Part shown: positions 37,251-47,929 of the stretch, piece by piece
Numbering within the stretch: the stretch's first letter is position 1
Layout: each line of letters starts with the position of its first letter
DNA from: Owenia fusiformis
Taxonomy: Eukaryota; Annelida; Polychaeta; Sabellida; Oweniidae
Direction: 5' to 3'
DNA: 60,000 nucleotides
Assembly (NCBI GenBank): GCA_903813345.2
Contig: CAIIXF020000008.1
Location: 38,008,867 to 38,068,866 of the forward strand
Program-made: the position numbers and the translations under genes
The notes under the pieces: model-generated
The model's input: only the letters and a program-made list of their open reading frames with translations
What the model was told of the DNA's origin: nothing
Database searches by the model: none

Positions 37251-38790
37251 AATTCAATTCAATTTATTTATTTCATAATTCTTATATAATATACACTATA
37301 AAAACAAGCCGCTAGACACCCTAGTGGGTATATGTTGCGGTTTAACAGAAATCATTAAAATGACATCTAGACTACATATAAAAGAAAACACTTATATTAT
37401 GTTACATGTAGGTATATAAAAATGGTATTAACAATTAATCTAAGGATGTACAATGTAAAAATGGTACAAAAATCAGGTACCAGTATAAAATCAACAATAT
37501 AGTATGATATTGGTATTATACATTATCGATAGATGAGTAGTTTTTTATATGAAGATTTGAAAATATTTAGAGTGGAGCATTTTTTAATATCATGTGGTAG
37601 AGCATTCCAAAGATTAGGACCTAGATAACGAAGGGAAAGTTTAGAGCATTTAGGGATATGAAAATAATGCAATTGTCTTGTGTAATGATGATGAATATTA
37701 ATGTTGATATCAAACAAGTCTTGAAATAGATTTTTTGGAAGACTGAGGTGCTTATTAAAGATTTTGTACATGAACTGACCAGTACAATATATGTTGACAT
37801 CAAAAGTATTTAATATTTTAAGATCTTTAAATAGGGGAGCGGAGTGAGAAAGTCTATCCTTATTTAAAGCTAGCCTTAAGAATTGTTTCTGCAGTTTATG
37901 TAGACGATCATAAAATGACTTAAATGTGTTACCCCAGATTATGTTGCAATAATTTAATTGAGAGTGTATCAATGAGTAGTAAATTGTTTTGAAACTGTCT
38001 ATTTGAAGTAGATGTTTAATGCGATAAAGAGAACCAATGACGCGAGAAATCTTTGTTTCAACAGATTTTATGTGCTCTTTAAATTTCAAGTTTTTATCAA
38101 TAATAATTCCAAGAAAGTCAATTTTTTCCCGGAAATTTATGTTCTCATTGCGTATTTTAAGATTCAGATTTGTTTGATTTTTTTGGGTCCAAATAGATTA
38201 GCATTGGTTTTGCCAATATTAAGTGAAAGTTTGTTTGCTTTTATCCAGTCATCTATTGAATTCAAGTTTGCATTAGTTCTAGTCATAAGTTCATTTAAAT
38301 CATAATCACTATCAAGAAGATTGGTGTCATCAGCAAACATAATAAATCTTAGATTAGGGGCAACAAAAGGCAGATCATTTATGTAAAGAATAAATAATAG
38401 TGGTCCAAGTACCGAGCCCTGCGGAACACCACAATTTAGAGATGATTGTTTAGATTCATAATTGTTAATGGTGACATATTGTTTGCGGTCTTTTAAATAA
38501 CTTTCAAACCAGGACTTAGCTATTCCTCTGATGCCATAATATTCAAGTTTTTGTATCAAAATGTCATGATTAATTGTGTCAAAGGCCTTGGAAAAATCCA
38601 ATGTTATGCCAATGCTCGTTTTCCCCAAATCAGTTGATTTTCAAATTTGTTCAATGAAATATAAAATGGCCATGTAGGTAGAGTTGAATTTCTGAAATCC
38701 AAATTGAAAAGTAAAAATAATTTCAAAACGTTCTAAAAAACCAGTGAGTTTGGCGTGCATGAGCTTTTCTAACAATTTAGAAAATACCTA
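37251..38790 (-). mobile_element. 5'-truncated, decayed LINE (non-LTR retrotransposon) with reverse transcriptase remnant
   Basis: Two adjacent minus-strand frames (38628-38164 and 38089-37523) are parts of one reverse-transcriptase ORF. The first contains DFSKAFDTINHDIL, GVPQGSVLGPLLFILYINDL and the catalytic FADD box. The second is the thumb and C-terminal part (…LIHSQLNYCNIIWG…) usual for CR1/Jockey-like elements. They are separated by a one-base frameshift next to a run of seven A. The frame also continues upstream of 38628 past a single TGA (…QFGFQKFNSTYMA…), then stops inside the RT domain, so the 5' part is missing. The 3' end has a UTR and a gaattgaattgaat-type tail at 37251. It is a dead copy inserted within a minisatellite. 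Confidence 0.9.
37523..38640 (-). pseudogene. LINE reverse transcriptase ORF, broken by a frameshift and a stop
   Basis: This is the coding remnant of the LINE above: fingers/palm motifs including FADD at about residues 98-101 of the 154-residue fragment, then a 188-residue downstream fragment. The endonuclease domain is absent. The breaks are the frameshift at about 38164-38180 and the in-frame TGA at about 38638. It is not expected to make a working enzyme. Confidence 0.88.
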
Positions 38791-38792
38791 TA

Positions 38793-38917
38793 TATTTCAG
38801 GGCTCATGACATCATCCAATATCAGGGCTCATGACATCATCCAATATCAGGGCTCATGACCTCATCCAATACCAGGGCTCATGACATCATCCAATATCAG
38901 GGCTCATGACATCATGC
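38793..38917. repeat. 25-bp minisatellite, right block (about 5 copies)
   Basis: It has the same unit as the block at 37030-37222 (atatcagggctcatgacatc, atcca). Its copies are more uniform than the left-most copies of the left block. It begins immediately at the truncated 5' edge of the LINE. Confidence 0.9.
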
Positions 38918-39348
38918 ATGTGATGTCTGGAATCTGACACTCAATTAACATTGCTTTCCACAGGGTCTAAAGACTTTAGGCAGGAACAACTGAAACCTTG
39001 CGAATCAAGTAGACATTCAAAGGCCTTTGGTCATTTTGTTAAAACAAGTCAATTCAGAGATTAGCCTGACACATCATGGATTATTGTTGCATTTGTAACA
39101 GTATGAAAAATAAATCATTGATTATTATCAAAGTGTCATTAGATCTATTGTTTTATGTTCAATATCACTAATATATGACAATTTCAATATAGATCTATTG
39201 TTCCATGTTAAACTATATATAGGACAATGTTTGAGGGATAGACAGCTGTAGATGAAACATGTCCTAAAGTGTCCTTTGGGAGATTAACAGGCACAAGTGA
39301 CACTTTGTCATTATAATTTTAAAAATCAAGGCTATTTGATACTTAGAG

Positions 39349-39460
39349 GTTATGTCACTATGACGTGAAATATGCCTGAGTTCTCCCAATATAGGCCGAC
39401 CTTGGGAGGCTCTATATTTGGGCAAGAACGAAGGCATATTTCACGTCATAGTGACATAAC
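39349..39460. repeat. 112-bp perfect-armed hairpin element
   Basis: The 29-bp arms are perfect inverted repeats: gttatgtcactatgacgtga at the left and tcacgtcatagtgacataac at the right, each extended by aaatatgcct or its complement. The interior pairs further (agttct..cccaatata with tatatttgggcaagaac). A second short inverted repeat (gcgggctatatc / gatatagctcgc) lies at 39564-39610. It may be a miniature transposon or a transcribed hairpin. Confidence 0.85.
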
Positions 39461-40070
39461 TGATGTATTACATGCCTTTGTTCCCATGGTTACTTTGTAT
39501 CAATGACGTGACGTCATGATATTATCATGGTTATTAAAGAAATCTAATATCAAAACGAGGTAAGCGGGCTATATCGGGGTAATCGGGCAATATCGGTGGA
39601 TATAGCTCGCTAACTTTCCCATTGACTTCCATACAAATGCTTCGCTAGGTATGTAATACTGGATGTTATTAATCAAACACCTCAAAACCATATGAACATC
39701 ATTGTGCTATTATCTCATATGTAATTCCACTGAGGGATGGGTTAATATAAAGGGTCCTTAAGTTCTAGTTCATTTATAGCCTTGTGTGTGTTTCTGGAAT
39801 CGCCCACTCATGTCTGTGAATGTGATAATATAGTCAGATTTTTTATGTCACTATCACCAGAAGTGTTGACATAAAGCTATAGGCTCCAACCTTTTTGTGG
39901 ACAGTGTTCGATGGTTGGTGTTTGGCATATGTAACAGTGTTCGGTGCCTGTAACAAATTGCAGGTGGTGACATTATCTCATGTTAACGCCTTGTTATTTA
40001 TTACAATTGCTGTATATTGTTGCCGTTACATCAATGATACCGGAATTTCAGCCATTTATATATTTAACTA

Positions 40071-40160
40071 TTTGAATTATCATATAATTCACAAATTATA
40101 TGATAATTCAAATATAATTATATGATAATTCAAATATAATTATATGATAATTCAAATATA
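40071..40160. repeat. Perfect 19-bp hairpin followed by an AT-rich 22-bp repeat
   Basis: Arms tttgaattatcatataatt and aattatatgataattcaaa (40071-40089 and 40094-40112) pair perfectly around caca. The right arm is then repeated in tandem (tataattatatgataattc) about three times. Confidence 0.85.
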
Positions 40161-40589
40161 CAAATATATGAATATGTTATACATGGCTGCTCCATGAATA
40201 CAGGTTATATACTAAAAGACATCATGATTTTTTGATAACAGGTCTGTTTAGATAAAGGCTTTAAATATGTCAAATTATTAGAGTTTTGTCTGTAGAACGT
40301 TAAGGTTGCCTTAAATGATGATCTTAAATATAGCTAAGACCTTATATGGAAATCTAAATGTGAAATGAACACTTGGTAGTTGGGAGAACTGTAGTGTTGT
40401 GATTTTCTGATTACAGATGCTGTTGGATAGTCTTGATGAAAGAAATATGTCTCTAGCGCAGATTCATTCAAAATCTTGCAAAGAGAAGGTGATCTGGGAA
40501 GGGTTAATCCAATATGTAATATCCTTCATCCGGCATTCATACATTCATTCTCTCCTGTTGCAATTTGTCACATACAGCCTAAGACATAG

Positions 40590-41385
40590 ATGAAGACCCA
40601 GAAAATACCTCAATATAGCCTCAAGAAATACCCAAAGAATAGCCTCAAGAAATAGCTCAATATATGTTTATAGCCTCAAGAAATACCCAAATATAGGCAT
40701 AGCCTCAAGAAATACATCAATATATGTATATAGCCTCGAGAAATACCTCAATAAAGGTATAGCCTCAAGAAACAACTCAATATAGGTATAGCCCCAAACA
40801 ATACCTCAATATAGGTATAGCCTCAAGAAATACCCCAATATAGGTATAGCCTCAAGAAACAACTCAATATAGGTATAGCCCCAAACAATACCTCAATATA
40901 GGTATAGCCTCAAGAAATACCCCAATATAGGTATAGCCCCAAACAATACCTCAATATAGGTATAGCCCCAAACAATACCTCAATATAGGAATAGCCCCAA
41001 ACAATACCTCAATATAGGTATAGCCCCAAACAATTCCTCAATATAATTATAGCCCCAAACAATACCTCAATATAGGTATAGCCCCAAACAATACCTCAAT
41101 ATAATTATAGCCTCAAACAATACCCCAATATAGGTATAGCCCCAAACAATACCTCAATTTAGGAATAGCCTCAAGAAATACCTCAATATATATATAGCCT
41201 CAAGAAATAGCTCAATACAGGTATAGCCCCAAACAATACCTCAATATAGGTATAGCTTCAAGAAATAGCTCAATATAGGTATAGCCCCAAACAATACCTA
41301 AATATAGGTATAGCCCCAAACAATACCTCAATATAGGTATAGCCTCAAGAAACAGCTCAATATAGGTATAGGTATAGCCTCAATA
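40590..41385. repeat. 29-bp minisatellite, about 27 copies
   Basis: The unit is caatataggtatagccccaa plus acaatacct, with variants such as cctcaagaaata and an occasional aattatag. Two main variant classes (ccccaaacaatacct and cctcaagaaatacct) occur in runs, and the flanks are degenerate. Confidence 0.93.
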
Positions 41386-42779
41386 ACAACATCATTATTT
41401 AAAATGTCAGTATAACTTAAATTATATAAGAACAACATCATTATTGCCCATTTCATAATAATTTTAACCTTAAATAGGCATTATCTCCTGATAAAGACTT
41501 CACTACATAGATATTACCAAGATCTCAATAATATAGCATTTGTAAATCAATTTGCTTTAGTTTGATACATTAATCAACAATTTTGACCTTCTATAAATTG
41601 AATTACAACTCGTATATCCCCAAATCTGACAAAGGGGTTAAATCTGTCTGGTCAGTTCTTTCAGCAATTGGTAAATCATGATTTTGACCCCTGTGGTAAT
41701 CGAAATGACATTTTAAGACAAATACTCATTTCTAATGAATGAATTAGATATCATTTTGTTGGAAATTGTCTTTCCAATGATATATGGTTTATACATTTGT
41801 CTGTAATATCAACAACATTGAAACAAAAATATGGACGTTTTTTTGGCCTACATTGTACATGACATTTTGTCCAAATTCAATTTGAATATAACTTCAATAA
41901 TCAGATTTGGAAAGGATAGTCCCCTAAGAAATTGATTCCCTCAAAAAGAAAACTTGAACTTTCATTATTTCCATCTTTTCATGGGATTAATTCATAAATT
42001 TTCTCACTAAAACAAGATGAGGGGCAGCACATGTAATAACGAAATCAGTTTCTAATCAGTATTTACTTAAGGCTAGTAATTCTTTTATTTATGGCCTGGA
42101 TTTACTGAATGAGCTAGATGTGTCCATGAAAAATAGCCGCTAGTATCGTAATCTGACTTTAATTTTACGGTTAGCTAGCCTAGAATCGACCCTCAACTGA
42201 CACTTATAGTATATGGTAGTACTACAGGCTGCGTAATTGTACAATGATTTGATTAAAAAGTCGCAGGTTCCAATAGTTATTAGCCTCCGTGTAATAGCCG
42301 TGAATAAAATACCACACGGGTCGTGTATTATTTAAGATGTAAACTTTTCAGAATATAAAATCGGGAAGTTGAACAAACAGACAAATTCTAAGGTGATGTC
42401 CCACTTGGATGCTGCGCCATGTATTTGGAAATCGCCAAATTACATGCCAGCCTGTTGAAAATATGTCTGCACCCTGTCAAAAATGTGAAATATTGAGATA
42501 TTATGACCAAAACTTACAGAATTAGGCTTTAGTACCCAGTTGAGATAAAAGCATTGGAGGTGCCTGTACCTTCTTCACAAAATACCAAAGTGCATGTGGG
42601 GTTTGATGAGTTCCAATGAAATTGCAGATTTTCAAGATCAATTTCCTGGGTCTATGGGACTCAGGAAATTCCCTGAATGTCATTTTATAATATTTACAGT
42701 GGGTGTGTAATTAAATGGGTCAACCAAATACCATTTCTGCACCCATACTATTTTGCATAAAGTTGAGGGATGAACATTT
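41386..42779. other. No gene seen
   Basis: AT-rich unique sequence without recognisable features. Confidence 0.4.
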
Positions 42780-43100
42780 TTTGGGATTCATCATTTTAAT
42801 GATTCCATTGAATGTGATTTGTGAAAGATATAGAGAAGCTGTTTCTTCATCCATCCACTTGGGTATGACTGCATTCATCCATCCAATCATCTGTTTGTCC
42901 AGACAATAACTCAATTACCAGTTGATTGATTTGGTTCAAATATTGGAGGTTTATATCTTATGAGCATAGGAATTTGGGTTAGGAAGAAATTAGCAATTAA
43001 TAATATTTCCGATACTGTATGATGAGTCATTTGATAAAATATGTTTTGTTTTGTTCGATGGGCTCTGCCACTCTGAAAGGTTGCTGTTTTTCTAGTTTTA
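42780..43100 (+). repeat. Single-unit copy of the element amplified at 26.5-28.3 kb
   Basis: It carries atagagaagctg…catccatcca, gtttgtccagacaataactc, gatttggttcaaatattgg and the closing segment atatgttttgttttgttcga…ggttgctgtttttctag in the same order, with one unit only. It shows that the basic element is about 320 bp. Confidence 0.75.
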
Positions 43101-43191
43101 AATGTTTTTTTTGGTTTTTATGTGTCTTATGAAATGAAATTCATGTTTTAAAATGGATCAATCATAACATAAGATTACTGTAAATTGAAAA

Positions 43192-44285
43192 TGTGTAACA
43201 ACAATAACTGAAGACATAAAGTGTAACAACAATAACTGAAGACATAAAGTGTAACAACAATGTTTGAACTGAAGATAGAAAGTGGAACAACAATGTTTGA
43301 ACTGAATATAAAAAATGTAACAACAATGTTTTAACTGAAGATAGAAAGTGTAACAACAATGTTTTAACTGAAGATAGAAAGTGTAACAACAATGTTTGAA
43401 CTGAAGATAGAAAGTGTAACAACAATGTTTGAACTGAAGATAGAAAATGTAACAACAATGTTTTAACTGAAGATAGAAAGTGTAACAACAATGCTTTAAC
43501 TGAAGATAGAAAGTGTAACAACAATGTTTTAACTGAAGATAGAAAGTGTAACAACAATGTTTGAACTGAAGATAGAAAGTGTAACAACAATGTTTGAACT
43601 GAAGATAGAAAGTGTAACAACAATGTTTGAACTGAAGATAGAAAATGTAACAACAATGTTTTAACTGAAGATAGAAAGTGTAACAACAATGCTTTAACTG
43701 AAGATAGAAAGTGTAACAACAATGTTTTAACTGAAGATAGAAAGTGTAACAACAATGTTTGAACTGAAGATAGAAAGCGTAACAACAATGTTTTAACTGA
43801 AGATAGAAAGTGTAACAACAATGTTTGAACTGAAGATATAAAGTGTAACAACAATGTTTTTACTGAAGATATAAAGTGTAACAACAATGTTTTAACTGAA
43901 GATAGAAAGTGTAACAACATTGTTTTTACTGAAGATAGAAAGTGTAACAAGAATGTTTTTATCTGAAGATAGAAAGTGTAACAACAATGTTTTAACTGAA
44001 GATAGAAAGTGTAACAGCAATGTTTTAACTGAAGATAGAAAGTGTAACAACAATGTTTTAACTGAAGATAGAAAGTGTAACAACAATGTTTTTACTGAAG
44101 ATAGAAAGTGTAACAACAATGTTTGAACTGAAGATAGAAAGTGTAACAACAATGTTTTTACTGAAGATAGAAAGTGTAACAACAATGTTTTAACTGAAGA
44201 TAGAAAGTGGAACAACAATGTTTGAACTGAAGATAGAAAGTGTAACAACAATGTTTTAACTGAAGATAGATTGTGTAACAACAAC
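43192..44285. repeat. 33-bp minisatellite, about 33 copies
   Basis: The unit is gtgtaacaacaatgttttaa plus ctgaagatagaaa, with ttttaac/tttgaac/ttttta variants. Because 33 is a multiple of three and the minus-strand units lack stops, long frames of 262 and 130 codons made of LLLHFLSSVKT/QT repeats appear. A 68-codon plus-strand frame arises the same way. There is no initiation context, domain or non-repeat part to suggest a protein. Confidence 0.95.
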
Positions 44286-45739
44286 CATTTTACTGTATAT
44301 CGTAAAATGAAGGTTTTACTGTATATTGTTAAATAAATGTTTTACTGTATCTTGGAAAATAAAGGTCTTATTGTATATTGTGAATGTATTAAAACATGGC
44401 CAGTGATCAAATTAGCTGTGTGGTCTCCTATGATTTAATCTTCTTAGAAACTCCCTACACATGGGGACAAAGAAATGAAATAAAGAATACTTGACCTTAA
44501 ATAACAAGAAGTGAACAGATTTAATTCCAATTGGCATCAATTCCTTTATAAAAAGTATTGCTGTTGTACAGACTTATTTCCACTATATTTCTCTTAGATG
44601 TATGGCCAAGTGTTTTAATTTTATTTCTTGATTTTATAATATATTCAATTTTTTGTTGGTTTTCTTTATTTTTTGATATTTCACTTTATGGTGTTATTTT
44701 TCTTGTTATATTAACCTTATTGCTGTGAAGTTTTATGTGTTGGTTATTGATTCGTTGACGGGTCATTCATGTGCGGATTCACGATCAGAGCTGCTGGCTA
44801 TCCTTAAATAACGTCATCATAGACAATCTTAATAAATGAAGAAAAAAGATAAATCGTTTAAATATCCAATTAATTATTTCCTTTATATATCCTTAAGTTT
44901 ATTAATAAACTACTAAGGCTATTGCTATGCCCTCTAGTTTCCTAAAATTGAGTTCTGTATCATTTTGTTATGAAATAAATAGAATTAAGGATTTCCTGGA
45001 CATTTAATTGAAAATAAGGACTAATTTGGGGAATAAATGTTTATCAGAGTAAGCCCCCATGGGCAAATAAGTTGATTACTTGAGCCTCAAACATCCCCGT
45101 TGACCAAAAGGGTCAATGATTTACCACATATTGACAAAAAGGTATTTTTAAAATAAGATCCCTAGGCTGCATGACCAAAGTCTGTCATTACAAGAAAATC
45201 TTGAAGCTTATTTTGTAAACAAATATGAATCACCCTGCTGGAGAGCATTGTGAAGATTAGTCAAAAGCTGGGGGAAAATATCATGGAAGGGTGCACTGAA
45301 GAAACGGCTACAGAAATAGAAAAGATCAAACCATATTACAAGAATATTCAAAAGGCTAAGAACCTTTCCTAGAAAACAACGTGAGTTTTCCAACTGCTAA
45401 TCTACCATCTAGCTACAAAACACCATGTACCAGTGAACAAGGTCGTCCATTCATGAATAGAAAGTTGAATGATAAATACGATTTGGATGGCATTTTGGCA
45501 TGGGTATTGATCTGACTTGAGAAGTACAAAAGAGCCTGATGCACTATTACGCAGATAAATCCTATTGTAGATTAAATGTGGCTAATTTGGACATTGCCAA
45601 ATGATTACTATTACACCAACATTCGTATTTTTCCAAATCACAGGCAGCTCATTTTATATTATTAGGAGGCCCTTTGCACTGATTTGAGATTTAGATGTCA
45701 CAAATTGGAAAAAGGAGCAAGACCCATAAATCTAATGAT
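44286..45739. other. No gene seen
   Basis: AT-rich unique sequence. Just after the array the word ttttactgtat recurs three or four times (44285-44370), a minor degenerate repeat. Confidence 0.4.
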
Positions 45740-45900
45740 TCTTTTGCAGTGGTTGACACTGGAGGATCCAGGGGGGGGGTGTCCCCGCCCCCTCTTGGGT
45801 GGGCCCAGAAAACATTTCAGGGGCTCCAAGAATTTTGTTGGCCTCGAAAAATGGGCATTTAAGGCCAAATTATCATTTTGCGTTTGATAAAATAATTGCC
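45740..45900. other. GC-rich island, possible mobile-element fragment
   Basis: A run of nine G (ccagggggggggtgtcc) is followed by cgccccctcttgggtgggcc in otherwise AT-rich DNA; the G-run and C-run can pair. It lies 50 bp upstream of a tRNA-like sequence, so both may belong to one SINE. This is inferred only. Confidence 0.35.
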
Positions 45901-45951
45901 CAAGTCCTGGGTTGCAAATTTCTACATCAGCCCACATGTATTGGTTTTTAA

Positions 45952-46022
45952 GCCTCTATAGCTCAGTTGGTAGAGCATCAGATTGAATCCGATGGTCCTG
46001 GGTTCAATTCTCACACTGGGCA
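45952..46022 (+). tRNA. tRNA-like sequence: tRNA pseudogene or SINE head
   Basis: An A box (tagctcagttgg, 45959-45970) and a B-box-like ggttcaattct (46001-46011) are correctly spaced for a pol III promoter. The D arm gctc…gagc is intact. The anticodon arm can form with one A-C mismatch and a 7-nt loop attgaat (nominal anticodon TGA). The acceptor ends gcctcta and tgggc do not pair properly and the T stem has a mismatch, so it is unlikely to be a working tRNA. Confidence 0.55.
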
Positions 46023-47000
46023 ATGAATTTAGCACACTTTCATTCATGTCTGTATCTTGCTTGTTACTCTGTACTCTATACAGTTGGCCAATCTCCAGAG
46101 GTGCCCCTGGGTCATTAAAGATCAAAAAGGCGAGTCAGTTTATCAACCTATGTTGATGAGGCAAGAGGTGATGCAAATAGGATGACATTACTATGAGATT
46201 TTGGCAAGGCAGTTGTATATCTGTCTCCTGCCTGACTGTACCTCATCCTTATAGCAACTCGTAAACTATTACTTATGTTTTTGTGGTTCTTCTTTCTTCA
46301 ATTATTGTCTTCATTATGACATGATAAGCCATCATAAACATATCAACAACAACCTTCTGGCGCCAACAAAGCAAAGCAGCCATTAAAAACTCTTTCCAAG
46401 ATTACAAAATTTTTTGATATATGGTAGAATTCCCTCTAGCTTATGTAAGAAGTCACTGATGTCCTTGATGTGTGTAGTCAATGCTTTCTCTTCAGTGGAT
46501 ATCTCAATTGAGTTGTGACTTTAAACATTTTGTGGTTTGCTTTTCCTCTTTGATTGTCTGTGGATTAATGGACTTTTTGGCTTAAACAATTTTATATTAG
46601 GGATTCATTGTCTGTTGATTGTGAGGTGATTCTCGCCTTACAACCAGCAGCCTCTATAATGTATTATTTCTGCTAGCATCATAATTTGAATGACAAGTCT
46701 GTTCATTTATTTTATAAGTTTAGGGGTTTCAAGAGAATTTCTCACAACAGGCTAAATAAATGAAAACAACAGGCAAAATTAATGGAAATCATCAATTTAA
46801 CATGGAAGTCCTTAAAAACATAAGCAATTTTGTGAAAACAACCGATGAAAATCGCCTGTTGCCTGCTGCTAATGTAATGACCCCTCTAAGTCAAAAATAA
46901 TTTTAATGATTTTACACTGAAAGAATTGGCATTTTCAGTGAATAAGTGAGTTCAAGTGAATTAGAAAATGTGATGTTATGATATTAAAAAGCCATGTAAT
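46023..47000. other. No gene seen
   Basis: AT-rich sequence without recognisable features; its first part could be the body of a SINE following the tRNA-like head. Confidence 0.35.
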
Positions 47001-47204
47001 GAATATATAAGCACAAGTGCCAAAGGGAAAGGACCAAAAGTTGTAATGGAACTTAGCAAGAAAAAGCAAACTATAAGTGCATACCAGTCAAGAAAAAACA
47101 GACCCTAAATAGCCCAAAACCATGATCTAATGTGAAAAGAAACAATGTCTAATGCCCCCTTTCCCCCACCATTCAAGAACCAATATCACAATCCAAGACC
47201 AAAT
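47001..47204 (+). repeat. Dispersed repeat family R2, copy 2
   Basis: Partner of 6031-6226 in the same orientation, about 41 kb away, with roughly 85-90% identity by eye and small indels. Confidence 0.8.
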
Positions 47205-47769
47205 CAGATATGGTCAACAGTAGGTTTTAAATACTATGAATTGTTTTAGATTTGTGCCCATTTTAATTTTTTGATCTGCCAATTACTCAGATGCGAGTAG
47301 GTAGATACCAGTTTCGCCACCAGGTGGCTGATTCGGGGGAATTAACATGGCAGGGTATTGCAAAATTCCTTTAAACTTGAATATGCATCAGTTTTAATAG
47401 TTCACTTTTCATATTACCTTTATGTATCTAATAGTTATACAAATTAAAATATGTCCAGTAAAAGAAAATATTATCTGCCTAACACAAGAAAATATATTTC
47501 ACTTTTTGTGGTTTTACAACATGGGGTCTATGGGGAATCTCCCCGACCTAGAAGTCACATTTTCAAAGAAAATTGAATTTTCAAAGTTGATAAACTCTTT
47601 TCAAAACCACATTTCTAAATGTAATTTTATGTTATTCCAAATATGACATCAGTTTGACTGAATTTTTGATGACGTAAATCAAGATTATTTCTACTCGCAT
47701 CTGGGATATTTAATTCAAGATTGGCTTTTTAAATCTTCCTCAATAACCTTCGTGATACCTTTGTAACAA

Positions 47770-47929
47770 CCTACATGTAACATAATATACGTGCTTTATT
47801 TTACATATAGTCTAGATGTCATTTTAAGAATTTCTGTTAAACCGCAACATATACCCACTAGGGTGTCTAGCTGCTTGTTTTTATAGTGTATATTATATAA
47901 GAATTATGAAATAAATAAATTGAATTGAA
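47770..47929 (+). mobile_element. 3'-end fragment of the LINE family seen at 37251-38790
   Basis: It matches the reverse complement of about 37251-37410, including ttctgttaaaccgcaacata, tacccactagggtgtctag, ttgtttttatagtgtatatt and the tail aaataaataaattgaattga. It lies on the plus strand and is truncated to about 160 bp of 3' UTR, as expected for target-primed insertions that abort early. Confidence 0.9.

Noticed and set aside
45952-46022. Functional serine tRNA (nominal anticodon TGA)
   Set aside because: The acceptor stem does not pair, position 26 is missing, and there is no long variable arm as serine tRNAs require; pseudogene or SINE head is more likely.
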